A stretch of DNA of 59,459 nucleotides from Falciphora oryzae. Taxonomy: Eukaryota; Ascomycota; Sordariomycetes; Magnaporthales; Magnaporthaceae. A program made the position numbers and the translations under genes. Positions 22,640 through 35,647 of the stretch are shown piece after piece. The stretch spans positions 1 through 59,459 of the forward strand of contig JNVV01000082.1 of the NCBI GenBank assembly GCA_000733355.1, given 5' to 3'. The notes beneath the pieces were generated by a model. The model searched no databases. It was not told the origin of the DNA and was given only the letters and a program-made list of their open reading frames with translations. Position 1 is the stretch's first letter, and every line of letters starts with the position of its first letter.

Positions 22640-24942
22640 CTTTCTCACGCTCTGCCTCCTAACGGAAGCCTCACTATCTTTCCTCCTAAGCTCTGGAAAG
22701 GCCCTGTTAGTCGGCACCCCTAAACCCCAATTGTTACCTTCTTTAGCGAATAAAACCCTGGGGCCACACCACAAACATTTTAACTGTCATCGGTGTTCTC
22801 GAACGGGTGAAAGCGAAAAGAATATACAAAAGGGTCGTTTCACCTTCTCAATCGTCCTAGCGAAATCACGGGACTCCAAAAAAGGCCGGAAGATCTCCCT
22901 TGTACCCTTGGGACTTTACGCTGCCCAGGAATACAGGGAACCGGACCCCCTCATCTCGTCTGCAACGACATCTCCTTCCCTACCAAGCGACTTTGGCATG
23001 CCGGTCGGGGAATCAACGGAATCCCCTTTTTTGCCCAGCGATTCCGGTATACCTGCCGATACGATGCCGGCCTAATTTGAAAAAGCGGCCGGAAAAGCCC
23101 CCGAAGGCCCCTCTCGGTTTGCACTAAAAAAACGTCAAAATACCCCTATGCTCGACAATCAGGGGGCACTTATCCTTTATTCGGCACCCCCTTTCGACAT
23201 AGCCCTCGAACAACAAGCCTTTATATCTGTGGGACGCCTTTAGGGCCCCCCGGGCTGGATAACCGAAATCCAGCGGGAATTTATTAGTACGCACGAAGCA
23301 ATTTCGGTCCTATCCCGAGGTGTAAGCCAGGAAATCCTCGCCGATCGGGAACAAATCCGCGAAATTAAAACCCATTACGACCGCATCACCTACGCGTACC
23401 ATACCGTCGTCTCCTAATACAAAGAAGGCCTAATCGCTTCCGCCGATCAACAAAAGGCATTCCGGCAACGGATCATTGGAAAAAGCCAGGCATTTGCACA
23501 ACAAATTTGGGCCACGGTCGCCACTTTAGCCGAAAAACAACAAATCTGTTCAGAGGCCCTAATTCAGCTCCGGAACGTTACTCGGGCTCAATAAAACCAC
23601 TTGCAAAACCTACAAACACGACTTTCCACCTTCGAAAAGGGAGTTACTAACTGGGCCGTCGATAAAAATGCCTAAATCCAAAATCTCCTAACCAAAGAAC
23701 ATGTTTCGCCTAAAACCCTCACCGAAACCAAACGACGCATACTGGCCCAAACTTACCAGCTTGTTAAAAACGCCGTACGGGAAAGCCGGCGGCTGGCAGC
23801 ACAAGGAAAGCGGCCTAAATCAGCTACTGTACTTTCAGCCTTGCAACGATCGTCTCAACAACCCGGATCAAACTAAAGCTCTCCCCAAAACGTACCCGTC
23901 CCTATTAAGGAAAATAGGGCCGAAGTTGATACTAATATACTTCCGCCTTCCGCTTTTAAACAAACAAGCTCGATAGCGCGGGAACGGATCGTCGGATCGA
24001 ACGCTAGCTTGCTAACCGCACAAATGGAACGGACCCTAAAGGATTTACAAACCCGAGCAAACCAAACCCGCATAAGCATTACGCCGGGACGGACATAAGG
24101 ACAACCCGCTGGTAATCCGGACTTTTCGGACTCTTCGGAATCGAATGATAGCGATAATAACCTGCCACTAAAACCTCCTAACCGAAAGCCACGGCTGTTC
24201 CGATCACCCTCTCCGCCAAGCGATAAAGCCTCGCAACCCCCTATGGGAATTTCCTAAAGCACGGTTTTTATAGTCAACCCCGTACAACTCAAAGCCCCTA
24301 GCGCTTTCGAAAAAGATCGCACCAAATTTAAAAACTAATAGTTCGTAATACAGGCTTATATAAACGCCTGCCCCTAAAGTTTCACGGGTAACCCGCACCG
24401 CATCACTTGGGTTGGGTCCCTCTTAAAAGGAACCGCTCTCCAATAGCACGTAGCCAAAGCACGTTCATTAGAATCCATAAACGTTTAAAATTCCTGGAAA
24501 GGATACGCTTCGTCGCTAAAGGAACACTATAAAAACCCTAACAAAGAACGAACCGATGCTAAAAAGCTCCGGTCCTTAAAGTACAACGGCGATATCGTCG
24601 GCTACCTAACGGAGCTAGGGCAGTACAATATCACTACCCGATAAACTGGTACAACCTTCCGGGATTTCGTCCGATCTTCGCTACTTGAAGGTATCGCCGA
24701 TTTGGTATATACCAATAAAAATCGAATCCTTACGGACGACGCCGAATTCCTCAAAGCCTTCCAAAAAGCAGGGATCACTTACGAGCAAAAGCTCGCAAAT
24801 AAAGCCTCCATTAAAGCTTTAATGCAAAAAACGGGCTAAAAGGAAAAGGGAAAAGACGAGCCCGCTTCGAATCAGGAGCGCTTGAACGCGGGCCGTCGCC
24901 GCGGCAAAAGCTCCAAAAACAGGAACCCAAATCCATCCTCAA
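22640..24942 (+). pseudogene. Gypsy-A gag, N-terminal part
   Basis: One frame (codons starting at multiples of 3) runs from about 22626 to 24942 with scattered TAA/TAG. A Gln-rich helical region occupies 23270-23680, a Ser/Pro-rich linker 24060-24230, and a capsid-like region 24280-24840. The codon at 24942 is completed by 38096 after excision of Gypsy-B and one duplicate, and the frame then continues to the zinc knuckle. Confidence 0.75.
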
Positions 24943-25158
24943 TGTGACGACCCAGGGCAGTTCACCGCACGCCGCAGGCATCCACGTGAGCACGCGTCGC
25001 GGAATGGCTCGTGCGATGAGACGCCGCACCGTTTTTTCTACCGTATCGCGCCTTCGGCGCGCCGCGCTTTCCTTTCCTGTTTCCTCCCTATAAAAGAGTT
25101 TTTAGTCTATAGCATCAATTGCACCTAGCTGCGAAGCTTACGCTTTATGATCGTGACA
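24943..25158 (+). repeat. Gypsy-B 5' LTR
   Basis: Starts TGTGACGACC, ends ATCGTGACA. Differs from the right LTR by what look like C/T and G/A changes. Confidence 0.95.
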
Positions 25159-25282
25159 CTACTTTTCTATTTCCATATTTCGCTGGCTGAGCGATTTATT
25201 AAATATAGTACCATTTATTTACCCCTTAGCTCCGTCGGACGTGAACGACGCAAAATTTTACGCGATAACACGACCCTATGCC

Positions 25283-25485
25283 TGTTATGGCGCGGTAGCC
25301 CTGTTTGGGGCTGCACGCCAAAGGGGAGGCTCTACTCTGAGTGGGGCCGGCCTGCCCTACTTGGGAGGAATCGCCCGCGTGGTGCAACGCACAACTTTTT
25401 ACTTTTCCTTCCAACTTTCGATAGTAGAATCAACCTACGGTATACAGCAGCCTTGCCTCCGTGCCTATTGCGTTGATTCGTGACA
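25283..25485 (+). repeat. Gypsy-C 5' LTR
   Basis: Starts TGTTATGGCGCGG, ends CGTGACA. The internal region begins directly at 25486. Confidence 0.95.
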
Positions 25486-25544
25486 ATCGAGAGTTCAACT
25501 GCTAGAATCCGCTGTTTGGGAAGGCAGCTGCAACTACTATCCGA

Positions 25545-27320
25545 TTGATTACCGATACCCGAACCCGACCGACGCGCGCTAACGCGATGGCGTCCTTGAC
25601 TCCCAGCCGCCCCGGCGACGGCGGTCCTCCAGGACCGTCCCAGTCCGACGCACCTGACCCGATGGCTTCCGTCAGGAAGTCTGTCCGTTTTAACATCGAC
25701 GAGTTTGAGAACTCGTTTTCCCGAGCAAGCCGCCGTGTTGGCAAGGGTCCGGCGGGACCCAGCCTGCATGCCAGCCTAATGGATGCTTCGATGGCTACTA
25801 TGCCCGGAGAGGGAGCCGATGTGGAAGACGATACCGACTTGGAGCCTACCAACGATTATAACTCCTTTAAGCAGAACATTGTGCCTATTTTCGACAAGGC
25901 TCGATATAAGATTAAGGAGGCGGATTGGGAGCAGGATCTGATGGACTAAGTGGTCCGATTGGCGGAAAACGGAGCTCGCAAGGGCGAGCCCAGCTTCCAC
26001 CTGCGGCCCATTTTTGAGGCGGCCCTAACGGCCTTCCCGAACCTTAATGGGCCCTGCAATTTGACGACTTTTAAAAACCTTTGGGACAAGGATCCCAAAG
26101 CCCTATTTGAGGAGGTGAAACTGCGCTTCCTATGCCTCGAAACAGTCCACGACCAGCGCAAGACTTTACAGCAACACGCTATCCGACTAGACGCGGACCT
26201 GGTCCATCTGTTCAACTGGTGCTATGGGATTGGCCAAGCCGGCGACGTAAACCCAGCTACTCCCGCTATAACCGACGATATTACGGATAACCTTTTAGCC
26301 CAAATCCAGGACCGCGACAAAAAGATCCAAAATTTGAAGGATGCTATCGCCTCCATGGCTACCAAACTGTACACTTCGGGTGGTACCGGCAACGGCACCC
26401 GCCAAGGCACTCCCGCACCGTTTAAGGGATTTTCCAATGGCCACATTAACCTAGGACATACCCCTAAGGCCAAGCTTAAGGACCTTCCCCGGTTTTCTTC
26501 GGACCCGGATAAGGACGACCTGGAATTCGAAATCTGGTACTAGCAGATCGAGGAAAAGCTGGAGATTAACGAGGCATTGTACCTTACTAATTACGACAAA
26601 TTCGTTTATGTTAAGGGACGTTTTAGCGGAAAGGCAGCTAAGGTGCTGCTCCCTTATACCCGCAAGGAGCACTTTTAGCGGATTACTACATACGCGGATT
26701 TGATAAAGCACCTGTAGCAGGAATATTTCGACGCTAACGCCAAAAAGAAAGCCTACGACGCCTTCGATACACTGGTTATGAAAACTGGTGACGACTTTAT
26801 GGCGTTTAAAAACAAGTTTGTGCGATTGGCTGGCGAATGCGAGCATCCCCGAAACCAGTGGAAGCGAGCCATTTACAAGCGGCTTCCTTCGGGCCTACAA
26901 AACAACTTGTTTACCGACTACCTAAACCGGAAATGCACGTTCGAGCAGTTCTCGAAGCGCGCGTAGGAGCTTCAGTTCCTTTGGAACCGGAACAAAGGCA
27001 AAGCCGCAGCCGCAGCCCCCGCGACCGACAAGAAGGCTCCCGTTAAGCGACCGGCGACCCCTGCGGCCTCTCGCAGCGCCCCTAAAGCTCTATCCGGCTC
27101 GGCTACTTTAGGCCGGATGTCGGCCGAGGAGTTTAAAAAGTGCATTAAAAAGGGCCGTTGCTTCGAGTGCTTTAAAACCGGACACCGGGCCCCAGACTGC
27201 CCCAAAAAGAGCAATAAGCAGGAGGCCCGCCTTTAGGCTATCGTCGATAAGGTTATGCGTTCCAACCGAGCTAAATTGGAGAAGGTAGTAGCCGAGCTGG
27301 AGGAGGAGTCGAAAAACTAA
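25545..27320 (+). pseudogene. Gypsy-C gag (capsid, zinc knuckle)
   Basis: About 591 codons in one frame. A charged N-terminal region (25600-25950) is followed by a capsid-like region (25980-26960) and a basic linker, then a perfect knuckle CFECFKTGHRAPDC (27159-27200). Internal stops at 25947 (TAA), 26541 (TAG), 26676, 26715 and 26964 (TAG). The natural end is TAA 27318-27320, right after the gaaaaac run where pol begins in the -1 frame. Confidence 0.9.
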
Positions 27321-30300
27321 TTACTTTGGGAGCATTGGATTCCGTCCTAGGGGAAGTGTTTGTTATAATGCCTGCGATAAAAGAGATCCCTTTCGATTTC
27401 CTTGCTAAATACCTGGGGGGCGACCTTATAACAGTCCCTACTAAAGTAGTGATTAATGGACTTTTTTTTTTAGCCTAGGCTTTGGTAGATACTGGAGCGA
27501 ATGGTTTATTGTTCGTGAGCTTGGCATTAGCTAAAAGGTTAATGCGATTTAAGCTTTAAATAATTACCGATTTTGTCCCCTAACCTATCGGCGATTATCG
27601 GGAACAAAGCACCCAAACCATCGACGTGGCCATTTTAGCTACGTTGCAAATGCAAAGCCGAGCTTTCTAAAACTTACCTTTTTTAATCCTAAATATGCAT
27701 TATAACCTAATCATTGGGCGCAAATTCCTCAACTACTATGGTTTATTAGTTGATTGTCGGGGAAAACAGTTGATTTTTCCGGAATCCATCCTTTTTTGCG
27801 GGGATTCCTACGATATCGACATGGACCTCGCAAAGATATTTACACCGAGAAGAGAGGCCTGGGATGAAGAGGTGACGCGTCGAAAGAAGGCCTTTGTGGA
27901 GGAGGACGCGAAGAAAGGAAAGAAGCCTTTGGCCGTGAGCAAGGCTGTTTGAGAAGCTGTTTAGCACAGGCTGAAGGAACTGGAAAAAGAGGAGGAGGCT
28001 TTGGAGCAGCTTTGCTTTGACCCTCCGCGAAACCTAGTCCGTAAAACCTGGATTTGCGAAATCCCTTTGATTCTCTAGGACCTGCCTTTTAGATTTCCCG
28101 AAATGCAAAAGATGCATAGAGAATTGATGGGGATCCTTTATCCCCGTGAAACAACGGCCTAAAGGAAACCCCCTCCCGTTCCGAGCGGTCCTCCTTTGAA
28201 GAGAGATGGCAGAGGATTTTATATATTTAAGCGGGATGCCGTGGGATGGTACCGAAGCTATACGGACGTGGCTTTTGTGGGAGCTATTAGTTTTACCCGA
28301 TTGGCTAAGGGTAAGGAGCAAAAGGGAATAGAATTGGGCGTTACCAGCTTCTACGAGATCGATAAGTACGTTTAGGAGAAACGGGCTTCGGTTTGGGCGG
28401 AGGACCTATTTTTATACGACGAAAAAAAGTTGCGTTAGGAAGCTTTATTGAAGGTGCCTTTTGAATACCGAAAGTTGCTGGGCGCTTTTAGCAAAGCCGA
28501 ATTTAACGAATTACCTTTTCGACGTTTAGGGGTCGATTACCACCTCGAACTAACCAGTTTACTAAGCTTTTTAGCGTATAGCCCGTTATATAAAATGTCG
28601 TTGGAAAAATTGGAGGCTTGCTAAAGCTATTTGCGGGACGCTTTACGCAAAGGATTTATCGAGCCGAGTAACGCCTTTTGGGCCGTACCAATCCTATTTG
28701 CGAGGAAAGGAGATGGATTTTTACGCATGTGCGTGGACTACCGGAAACTGAATGCTATTACGAAAAAGGACGTTTGCCCGCTGCCGCTGATCGACGAGAC
28801 TTTTGCCCGCATCGCTAACGCCCGGATTTTTACCAAAATAGATATCCGCTAAACTTTTTACCGTATTCGTATGGCCGAAGGGGATGAGGATTTTACTTTT
28901 TTCCGTTTGAGATATGGGATTTTCCGTTATAAAGTTTTACTATTCGGATTTACTAACGGCTTTGCCATTTTTTAGCGTTATATTAACAATGTTTTAATGG
29001 ATTACTTCGATGATTTTTGCTTCGTTTATATCGACGATATCCTGATTTGGTCCGCTAACGAGTTGGAGTATAGGGAGTACGTTATTAAAGTATTGCGTAG
29101 ATTTTAGGAGGTAGGGTTGTAAACAGATTTTAAGAAAACGGAATTCCATGTGCAGAAGATTAAATTTTTCGGCTTTATTATTGGTACCGACGGGATATTT
29201 GTGGACCCAGATAAAATATCGGTGGTAAGGAACTGGCAGCGGCTAATTAGTGTGAAAGGTATCCAATCCTTTTTGGGCTTTTGCAACTTTTATAGACGTT
29301 TTGTACCCGAGTATAGCCGGATCGCGAGGCCACTGTCGGCTTTGACGCGTAAGGGAGTGAGCTTTTAATGGATTAAGGATTGTTAAGATGCTTTCGAAGC
29401 TTTTAAGGACCGTTTACTTTCGGCGCCGGTGTTAAAGCATTACTAGTAAGGCCTAACCACCCGGATGGAAACCGATGCTTCTAACGGAGTGGTAGCAGGC
29501 ATCCTAAATCAACGGGACGATTTAGGAAAGTGGCACCCAGTCGCCTTCTATTTAGAAACTATGAGTGGACCGGAGCTAAATTACGGAGCTTATGATAAGG
29601 AATTTTTAGCTGTGGTGCGGGGGCTGAAAAATTGGAGGGCAGAGTTAATCGGTTGCTAGAGGCCGGAGGCTTTCGAGATTTTGACGGATTATAAGGCTTT
29701 GGAGTATTTTTTTACTAAGCGGCAATTGAATATGCGGTAAGCGAATTGGGCGGATTTCCTTTCTTAGTACTATTTTACCTTCCGTTACCGGCTAGGCGAG
29801 GAGAATGCGGCAGCTGATGCTTTGACCCGGAAATTGGAGGAGCTGGCTACGCAAAAGACGAAATAGGAAGCTGAACGAACTATAGCCATTTTCCGCAAAA
29901 AGGTACTGGCGATAGAGGACCCGGGAGGGGCCACATTTACGCCTCCCGAGCCCACGATCCCGTTTGAAATAACCCGGCTGTTAACAACCGACAAAGTCCT
30001 AAAGGCCAATAAAACAGCGGAAAGCTTGGCAAAGGAGCGGGGAAAGGCGACCAGGAAGGAGGCCCTATGGAGTTTAACGGATGAGGGCTACTTGCTAAAA
30101 GATGGGCGATTGGTGGTACCATATAATAAAGACCCGGAGTTGATTACCGAAGTTATCCGACAAGCCCACGACCAACTACCTATAGCATACCCCGGTAGAA
30201 ACAAAATAAAAAGACTGGTGTTTGCATTTTACTGGTGGAAGGGCCAAGGGAGTGACATCGATAAATACGTTAACAATTGCCCTTGCAAATCGTCAAAGGT

Positions 30301-31588
30301 CCCGCGTGACAAAACCCCCGGACTGTTGCACCCCCTCCCTATACTAAAGAGGCCGGGACAACACTTCGTTGTGGATTTTAAAAGCATGCCCCTAGATAAA
30401 AAGGGTTTCGACAACGCTTTGGTTATTGTGGATTGCTTGAGCAAAAGGTCCTGGACGATTCCCTGCCGCCGGATAGCCATAGCTAGGGACGCTGCCCTAA
30501 TGTACTACCAGCAGGGCCCGTACCGGACCTATGGCCTTCTATTAATAGTAGGCTCGGATAAAGGCCCCTAATTTGTGGCAGATATAACCGACGAACTCGC
30601 CAGGATCCTGGGAATCGATTGGAGATTGTTTTTAGCGGGTTATTCCCAATCAGTAGGGCAAACCGAGGTGATAAACGCGTATATCGACTAACGATTGAGA
30701 ATGTACGTGAACCATTTCCAAAATAATTGGTTGGATGCTATACCGGCATTGGATTGGGCCCAAGCCTCCCTTCCCTACGAATTTTTGGGAGGCATGTTAC
30801 CGTTTGAGGTGACTACGGGATACCCGCCGTCGGACCATTTCGATTGGAACCGCCGGATTACCAATTTCAAAGGCTTGCCCACGATAGAGAAGATTTTTCG
30901 TGAAAAGGGGCAGGCTATGGCCCGACGTTTGAGAGAGTACCTGGACTGGGCAAAGGTGTTTTTGCAAATAGCGTAAGAACGTATGACGGAGCAAGCCAAT
31001 AAGCATAGGAGGGAGCTTGATTTCGGAGTGGGAGATTATGTTTTTATTTTAAAGAAGACGACCGCGACGGACCGGCCGAGCGATAAGCTAGATTTTCCCA
31101 TGACGAGGCTGGCTTATAAGATTTCGGCAATGAAGGGGCACTTTTTCGAGCTGGAGCTCCCGGAGGGCTGGAGGGGTTCACGCGTTTACCACGCCGACCG
31201 ATTGAGGAAGAGCCTATAGAACCCCTTGCCTGGATAATAACAACCCCGGCCGGAGGGCGAGATATTAGAGGGAGAAGAGGAGTGGGAAGTTGAACAGATT
31301 TTAACGTCCAGATTGTTCCACGGTCGCCTACAATATCAAGTCCAGTGGAAAGGCTGGGACCCGGACCCCAAGTTCTACGACGCCGGGAATTTTAAAAACT
31401 CCCCGACTTTGCTATATGCTTACCACGACGCCTACCCCGAGTAGCTAGGACCGCCCAAGAGATTGAAGGATTGGTACGAAGCCTGGCAAGCAGAGAGGAG
31501 TGATCCGGATTACGAGGATGACAACGTCGCGGAGGACGGGAAAGAGGAGGGGACGCCCAAGTACAACTTGAGGCGGCGGCGTAAGTGA
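27302..31588 (+). pseudogene. Gypsy-C pol: PR, RT, RNase H, IN, chromodomain
   Basis: One frame, -1 relative to gag, ending at TGA 31586-31588. Protease DTGA at 27488-27499; RT with intact YIDD (29027-29038); RNase H with ETDAS from 29465; integrase zinc region near 30160-30300 with a His-to-Tyr change at 30188; DDE residues all present (Asp 30374, Asp 30557, Glu 30665); GPY/F-like region near 31080-31200; chromodomain 31276-31440 (EVEQIL...WKGW). About two dozen stops, almost all TAA/TAG, one TGA at 27950. No frameshift seen. Confidence 0.9.
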
Positions 31589-31647
31589 GGAAGAAATCCC
31601 CACGGGATTACGCATTTTTTCTTTTCTTTTTTTCGAGGGGGGGGTAG

Positions 31648-31850
31648 TGTTATGGCGCGGTAGCCCTGTTTGGGGCTGCACGCCAAAGGGGAGGCTCCAC
31701 TCTGAGTGGGGCCGGCCTGCCCTACTTGGGAGGAATCGCCCGCGTGGTGCAACGCACAACTTTTTACTTTTCCTTCCAACTCTCGATAGTAGAATCAACT
31801 TACGGTATACAGCAGCCTTGCCTCCGTGCCTATTGCGTTGACTCGTGACA
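31648..31850 (+). repeat. Gypsy-C 3' LTR
   Basis: Pair of 25283-25485; same length, ends in GTGACA followed by the atgcc duplicate. Confidence 0.95.
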
Positions 31851-33245
31851 ATGCCTAAGAAGAAGGACCGGGGGCCGTTTACGAGAAAGTTATTTCGTTT
31901 GACAGAAAACGTGTTAAAAGAGCTTACCGAGGCTAGCCCCGCGGTAAAAGATACGCCGTCCTAACCTACCGACTTAGAAAACGATATTAAGTCCGAGATT
32001 GAGGTTTTTTACGAGCCCGACGTCGCGTTTGCGAAGCAAGAGACCAACCCCGATTACCCGCCCTAAAGCGCAAACGAGTAATTATAACAAAAAGAAAACC
32101 AGGCGTTTAAATTAACAAACGAAAACCTGGTTGAGGATAATAATTTAAATACAACCATGTTTGGTTAAACCCTTTTCCCGCCTGCTTAGTAGGCCGACGT
32201 GGCGGCGGTCGTTGCCGCCGTTATATCCCAACTCCGAACCCAGGGCGCTTTTATTTCCCGCTAATCTATTTCGGCCGAAAGCGTTTTTAAAAGCATAGCG
32301 TTTATGCCTATTGGCGTAGCCGCCTTTTTAGCTTTTAAACTTTACGACGATAAGGGCGATATGATATCCAAAAACCCAGATTATAATTCGAAAAATAAGC
32401 GCACCGGAATGGAGTTTGGCGCTTTTAGCGGCGATAAAAACGAGTTTATTAGTTAGGTGGTCCGTTTAGCCGATAAGTTTATGGAAAACGACATTACTTT
32501 TAAAAACGAGCGCAGTCGTATAGCTGTAATTTATAGGAATACGACCGGAAATGCTAATTTCCTCCTTGAAGCCCGATATAACCCCTTTTCCAAAAACCCG
32601 TTTGCTAACGCATTAAAAATGGTAGCTACGCTCGCCGCCGTTTATTACGACGCCTATCAACCCATTAAAGCTCGAGCCGAATTTAGTAAAATAATGTACG
32701 ACCTAGTTGATAAATTTATGGATATCCACTAGTTTATCGCAAAAATTAACGTGCTGGCCAACCGCGCTAACATTATTATAAAAAAACGTAAAAGTATTTT
32801 TTTCGAGCATATTCTCCCAAACCTTGATCCCCGCCTGTTTAACGACGCCGAGGACCCTAATATTAATTACGAAATGTTTACCCGCAACGTAACCGGCGCC
32901 GTTTTAGCCTATTATCGTACCTACCTAATTCGTAAGGAAAAATAGGCAAAAACCCTAAAAAAGAATAACAAACGTCGCAAATACCGTAGGCGCAAGTTCC
33001 GTATTCCCGACGTGCTTAAAGATAAAGCCCCCGAAAAAGATACTAAGTTGGCTACGCTTAAAACGAACGGCGTTTGTTACGTTTGCGGCGGATAAGGTTA
33101 TTTAGCTCGAGATTGCCAGGAAAAGAAGAAAATCGCCGTAATTTTCCGCCGCTTCGAGGCAAAAGGAGCACTGTTTGACGAGGAGAGCGATTCGAGCACT
33201 AGCGAGTCGATTTTATCGTGCTCGGCATGCGAGTCGAAAAACTAG
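31851..33245 (+). pseudogene. Gypsy-B gag
   Basis: Frame from ATG 31851, which lies inside the 5-bp duplicate made by Gypsy-C, to TAG 33243-33245 (464 codons plus stop). The zinc knuckle near 33075-33117 reads CYVCGG-stop-GYLARDC: the His codon has become Tyr and a preceding codon TAA. The end, tcgaaaaactag, matches the gag end of Gypsy-C. Capsid-like helical region 32430-32940. Stops are TAA/TAG. Confidence 0.8.
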
Positions 33246-33782
33246 ATAAACCGCCGGAAGTTTTTTCTGCGGTTTAAGTGCCTAATATAGCTAGGATCGG
33301 TAATAAGAGTTAACCTTTTTTCCTTTTTAAAGCGCAGCTTTAACGCAGCGGTTTTGGAATCGATTTTAAAGCATTTTATGACATTGGAGCTATAGCCTAT
33401 TTCCTTATTAGTTACAAAGCAGCCGCTTTTGCTAAAAAGCATTTTGGAGCCGAGGTTAAACGGCTGTTTTAACCTATCGCCTTTTCCGATTTCCGTAATT
33501 TCCTAATAACAAATGTAACTTATATCCTTATCGCTATTTTCGAAATAAACGGCCGCCGTTTCGTCGATTAAAAGTTCTGGATCGCAGATATTGGTTACGA
33601 TATCTTTATAGGATTGTTTTGGTTGGTAAAAAAAAACCTTTTTTTCCGCCTATTAAAGCGGGAGATTATCTGGCCCGATATTTTGCCTAATAATACCAAG
33701 TTTTCCCCGGCTATTACCATTTCCCCGTTTAACGGTCGCTTTAACGCCGTAGCCTAACGTAATGCCTAACGGCGAAATCGCC
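33242..33782 (+). pseudogene. Gypsy-B pol start with protease remnant
   Basis: In the -1 frame after gag, a protease-like stretch reads YDIGAIAYFL near 33383, where DTGA would be expected. P3 interrupts the frame at TA 33783-33784. Confidence 0.6.
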
Positions 33783-33784
33783 TA

Positions 33785-35645
33785 ACGTGGTCCATTAGCG
33801 AGTCGCGCATATCACCGAATCGCGCACCCACACCCGACCTCCGGTTAATCGACGCGCATGCCAACCCAACAACGCCAGGAATCCATTCAAACTACTTAGA
33901 ACTATATATATTAAACATTTTTACTTCTTCCTAACAGGTGCGCGCATTGTGTCCGGTTTTGCCGCAGGTGCCATATCGCCGACGAGTTGTTGTCGCCTTC
34001 CTTTCCTGACCCCCATGGTCGCGCATTTTTTGCTGTAGCTATCCATTTAGCTCCTGCTGGTTTAGAACATTTCGTACCTCGTCGATGGTAAGTGACCCTC
34101 CAAGTCGGACACGTGTTTTTTTGGCCCTCCGGCGTTTGCTTAGTGCTTTATTCGCCTTTTGTAGCTTGAAGCACTTTTCTTCCAAAAGGTTGACCCGATG
34201 TATAATTGCTTTAGCCCCTTTCGCAAATTGGTCCACAGCCGCTAGTATGGATGTCGGAGAGCTGTTTTGGTAATTGGAGATCCGAGTTTTAATATGTTCG
34301 GATTGCGAAGTTGCTTTTTTAGCTGTCCGGGGCGTTTTGGAGGTTTAAGGTTCGGGGTCGTTTAAGGGCGTCTTTGGGGGGGTTAAAGTCCGTAGCTTTA
34401 CATCCAGCTTTTCCAAAACCGAATCCGGATTAAAAGGAGTAAGGCTAGCCTTTCAAAAGCCTTTTTGGATGTTTTTTTCGGTTATGGAGTTAAAAAATGC
34501 CGCTTTAAACGCCGAAAGGAATTCGACTTTGGTTACGTAGCTAACGTGTAACCTTATTAGGTTTTCGATTTGTCGACCGTACGCCCGCTTTATTAGGCCG
34601 AAACACCCGACGTTAAGCGGCTGAAAAAAGTGAAACGAATGCGGAGGTATGCAAAGCGTAATAATGTTATATTCCTAGCAGTAAAGCTCGAAATCCGTCG
34701 AGTGATGGCTTTCGTGTCCGTCCAGTACTAACAGACGATAGGGGCCTTTTGTGCGCGATATAGTGTGTTTGTCGAAATGCCGGATTTATTCCAGGCCGAG
34801 CTCGTTCGTAGTCCACCCGTTGGAATTTGTTGCAATGACTTAGTTGCGTGGGAGGTCGGTTTCCGAGTACCAATTGGCCAGGTGGTACTGCCTTTTGACG
34901 ATAATGAAAGGAGGGATCGCCTAACCGCAATAGTTAACCCTTTAAATAATTGTAGCCCATTTCCGGTTGCTAGGCTGGACCAGCTTTGCTTTGCTACGGC
35001 TTTCCGACGTTGTAATGACCATAACGGCGGCGATTATGCCTATAAGGAAGCCGGTTTCGTCGAAGTTGTAGATGTCGTTATTTAGGATGCTATATTTGGC
35101 GATAATATTCCGTACAAGGTCGAATTACGCAGAAACGAGCTTGGGATTTTCGCATTTGGCCCTTTAATAGTCGTACTTTCGAATCTAGCGCGTGCCGAGC
35201 TCCGGGCGGCGTTTAACGAATTTCGCAATCCAGCATTTGCCGACGGTGCCCGCGTCGCGTTCGGCGAGCAGTCGGTTAGCTATATCTTTAACACCAAAAG
35301 GCCGGGGAGGAAATGCGCGGGAATCCAGCTCGAGTATGTATTTAACAAGCGCCTGCTTTTCGGATTCCGTCAATTTCCGGGTGTTGGGCTTGCTATCGCG
35401 TCGAACAGGTCGGCCGGCGCGTCGGTCGCGTAGTGTGGATTTAGGAACATCGTAGATTTTAGCTGCCGAACGCAAACTCAGTCCCCGATTAGATTGGATT
35501 GCCTGCATGGCGAAAACAATCCTAGCTTTTTTCGATATCGATGCCATTTGTGGTTGTTGAGGAATTGAGATTGGAAGTGGGAGACGCGGGTCGCGATAGA
35601 AAACGCGCGATTCGGTAATATGCGCGACTCGCTAATGGACCACGT
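33785..35645 (-). mobile_element. Pogo/Fot1-like DNA transposon P3, complete
   Basis: 1861 bp flanked by TA (33783-33784, 35646-35647). The ends begin acgtggtccattagcgag and carry two tandem boxes of a sequence type different from P2 (gagtcgcgc and gaatcgcgc cores). Inserted in Gypsy-B pol. Confidence 0.95.
33892..35547 (-). pseudogene. DDE transposase with zinc knuckle (P3)
   Basis: 551 codons, the least damaged of the five. ATG is kept at 35545-35547, and the first 119 codons are open and show a psq-type helix-turn-helix (SLRSAAKIYDVPKSTL) and a CENP-B-like domain. Catalytic residues: Asp (FDETGF), Asp (LDGHESHH), Asn at the third site. C-terminal knuckle has its His but the first Cys is Tyr. 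Several TAG/TAA downstream prevent expression. Confidence 0.9.
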
Positions 35646-35647
35646 TA

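Larger units (their letters stand above)
25283..31850 (+). mobile_element. Gypsy-C LTR retrotransposon, full length
   Basis: 6568 bp with 203-bp LTRs (25283-25485, 31648-31850) and duplication atgcc (25278-25282, 31851-31855). I count four differences between the LTRs, all C/T. A G-rich polypurine tract (31635-31647) precedes the 3' LTR. Gag and pol are complete in length and interrupted only by point-mutation stops, so it is the youngest layer of the nest. Confidence 0.97.

Noticed and set aside
25332..25852. Long minus-strand ORFs over the Gypsy-C LTR and gag start
   Set aside because: They are antisense shadows of the LTR and gag; no domain is seen and the plus frame explains the sequence.
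25545..31588. Alternative genetic code with TAA/TAG read as Gln
   Set aside because: Stops also replace Trp (TGG at 4213 compared with TAG at 58154), catalytic Asp and zinc His are lost at the same time, and one TGA occurs. RIP-like mutation explains all of this.
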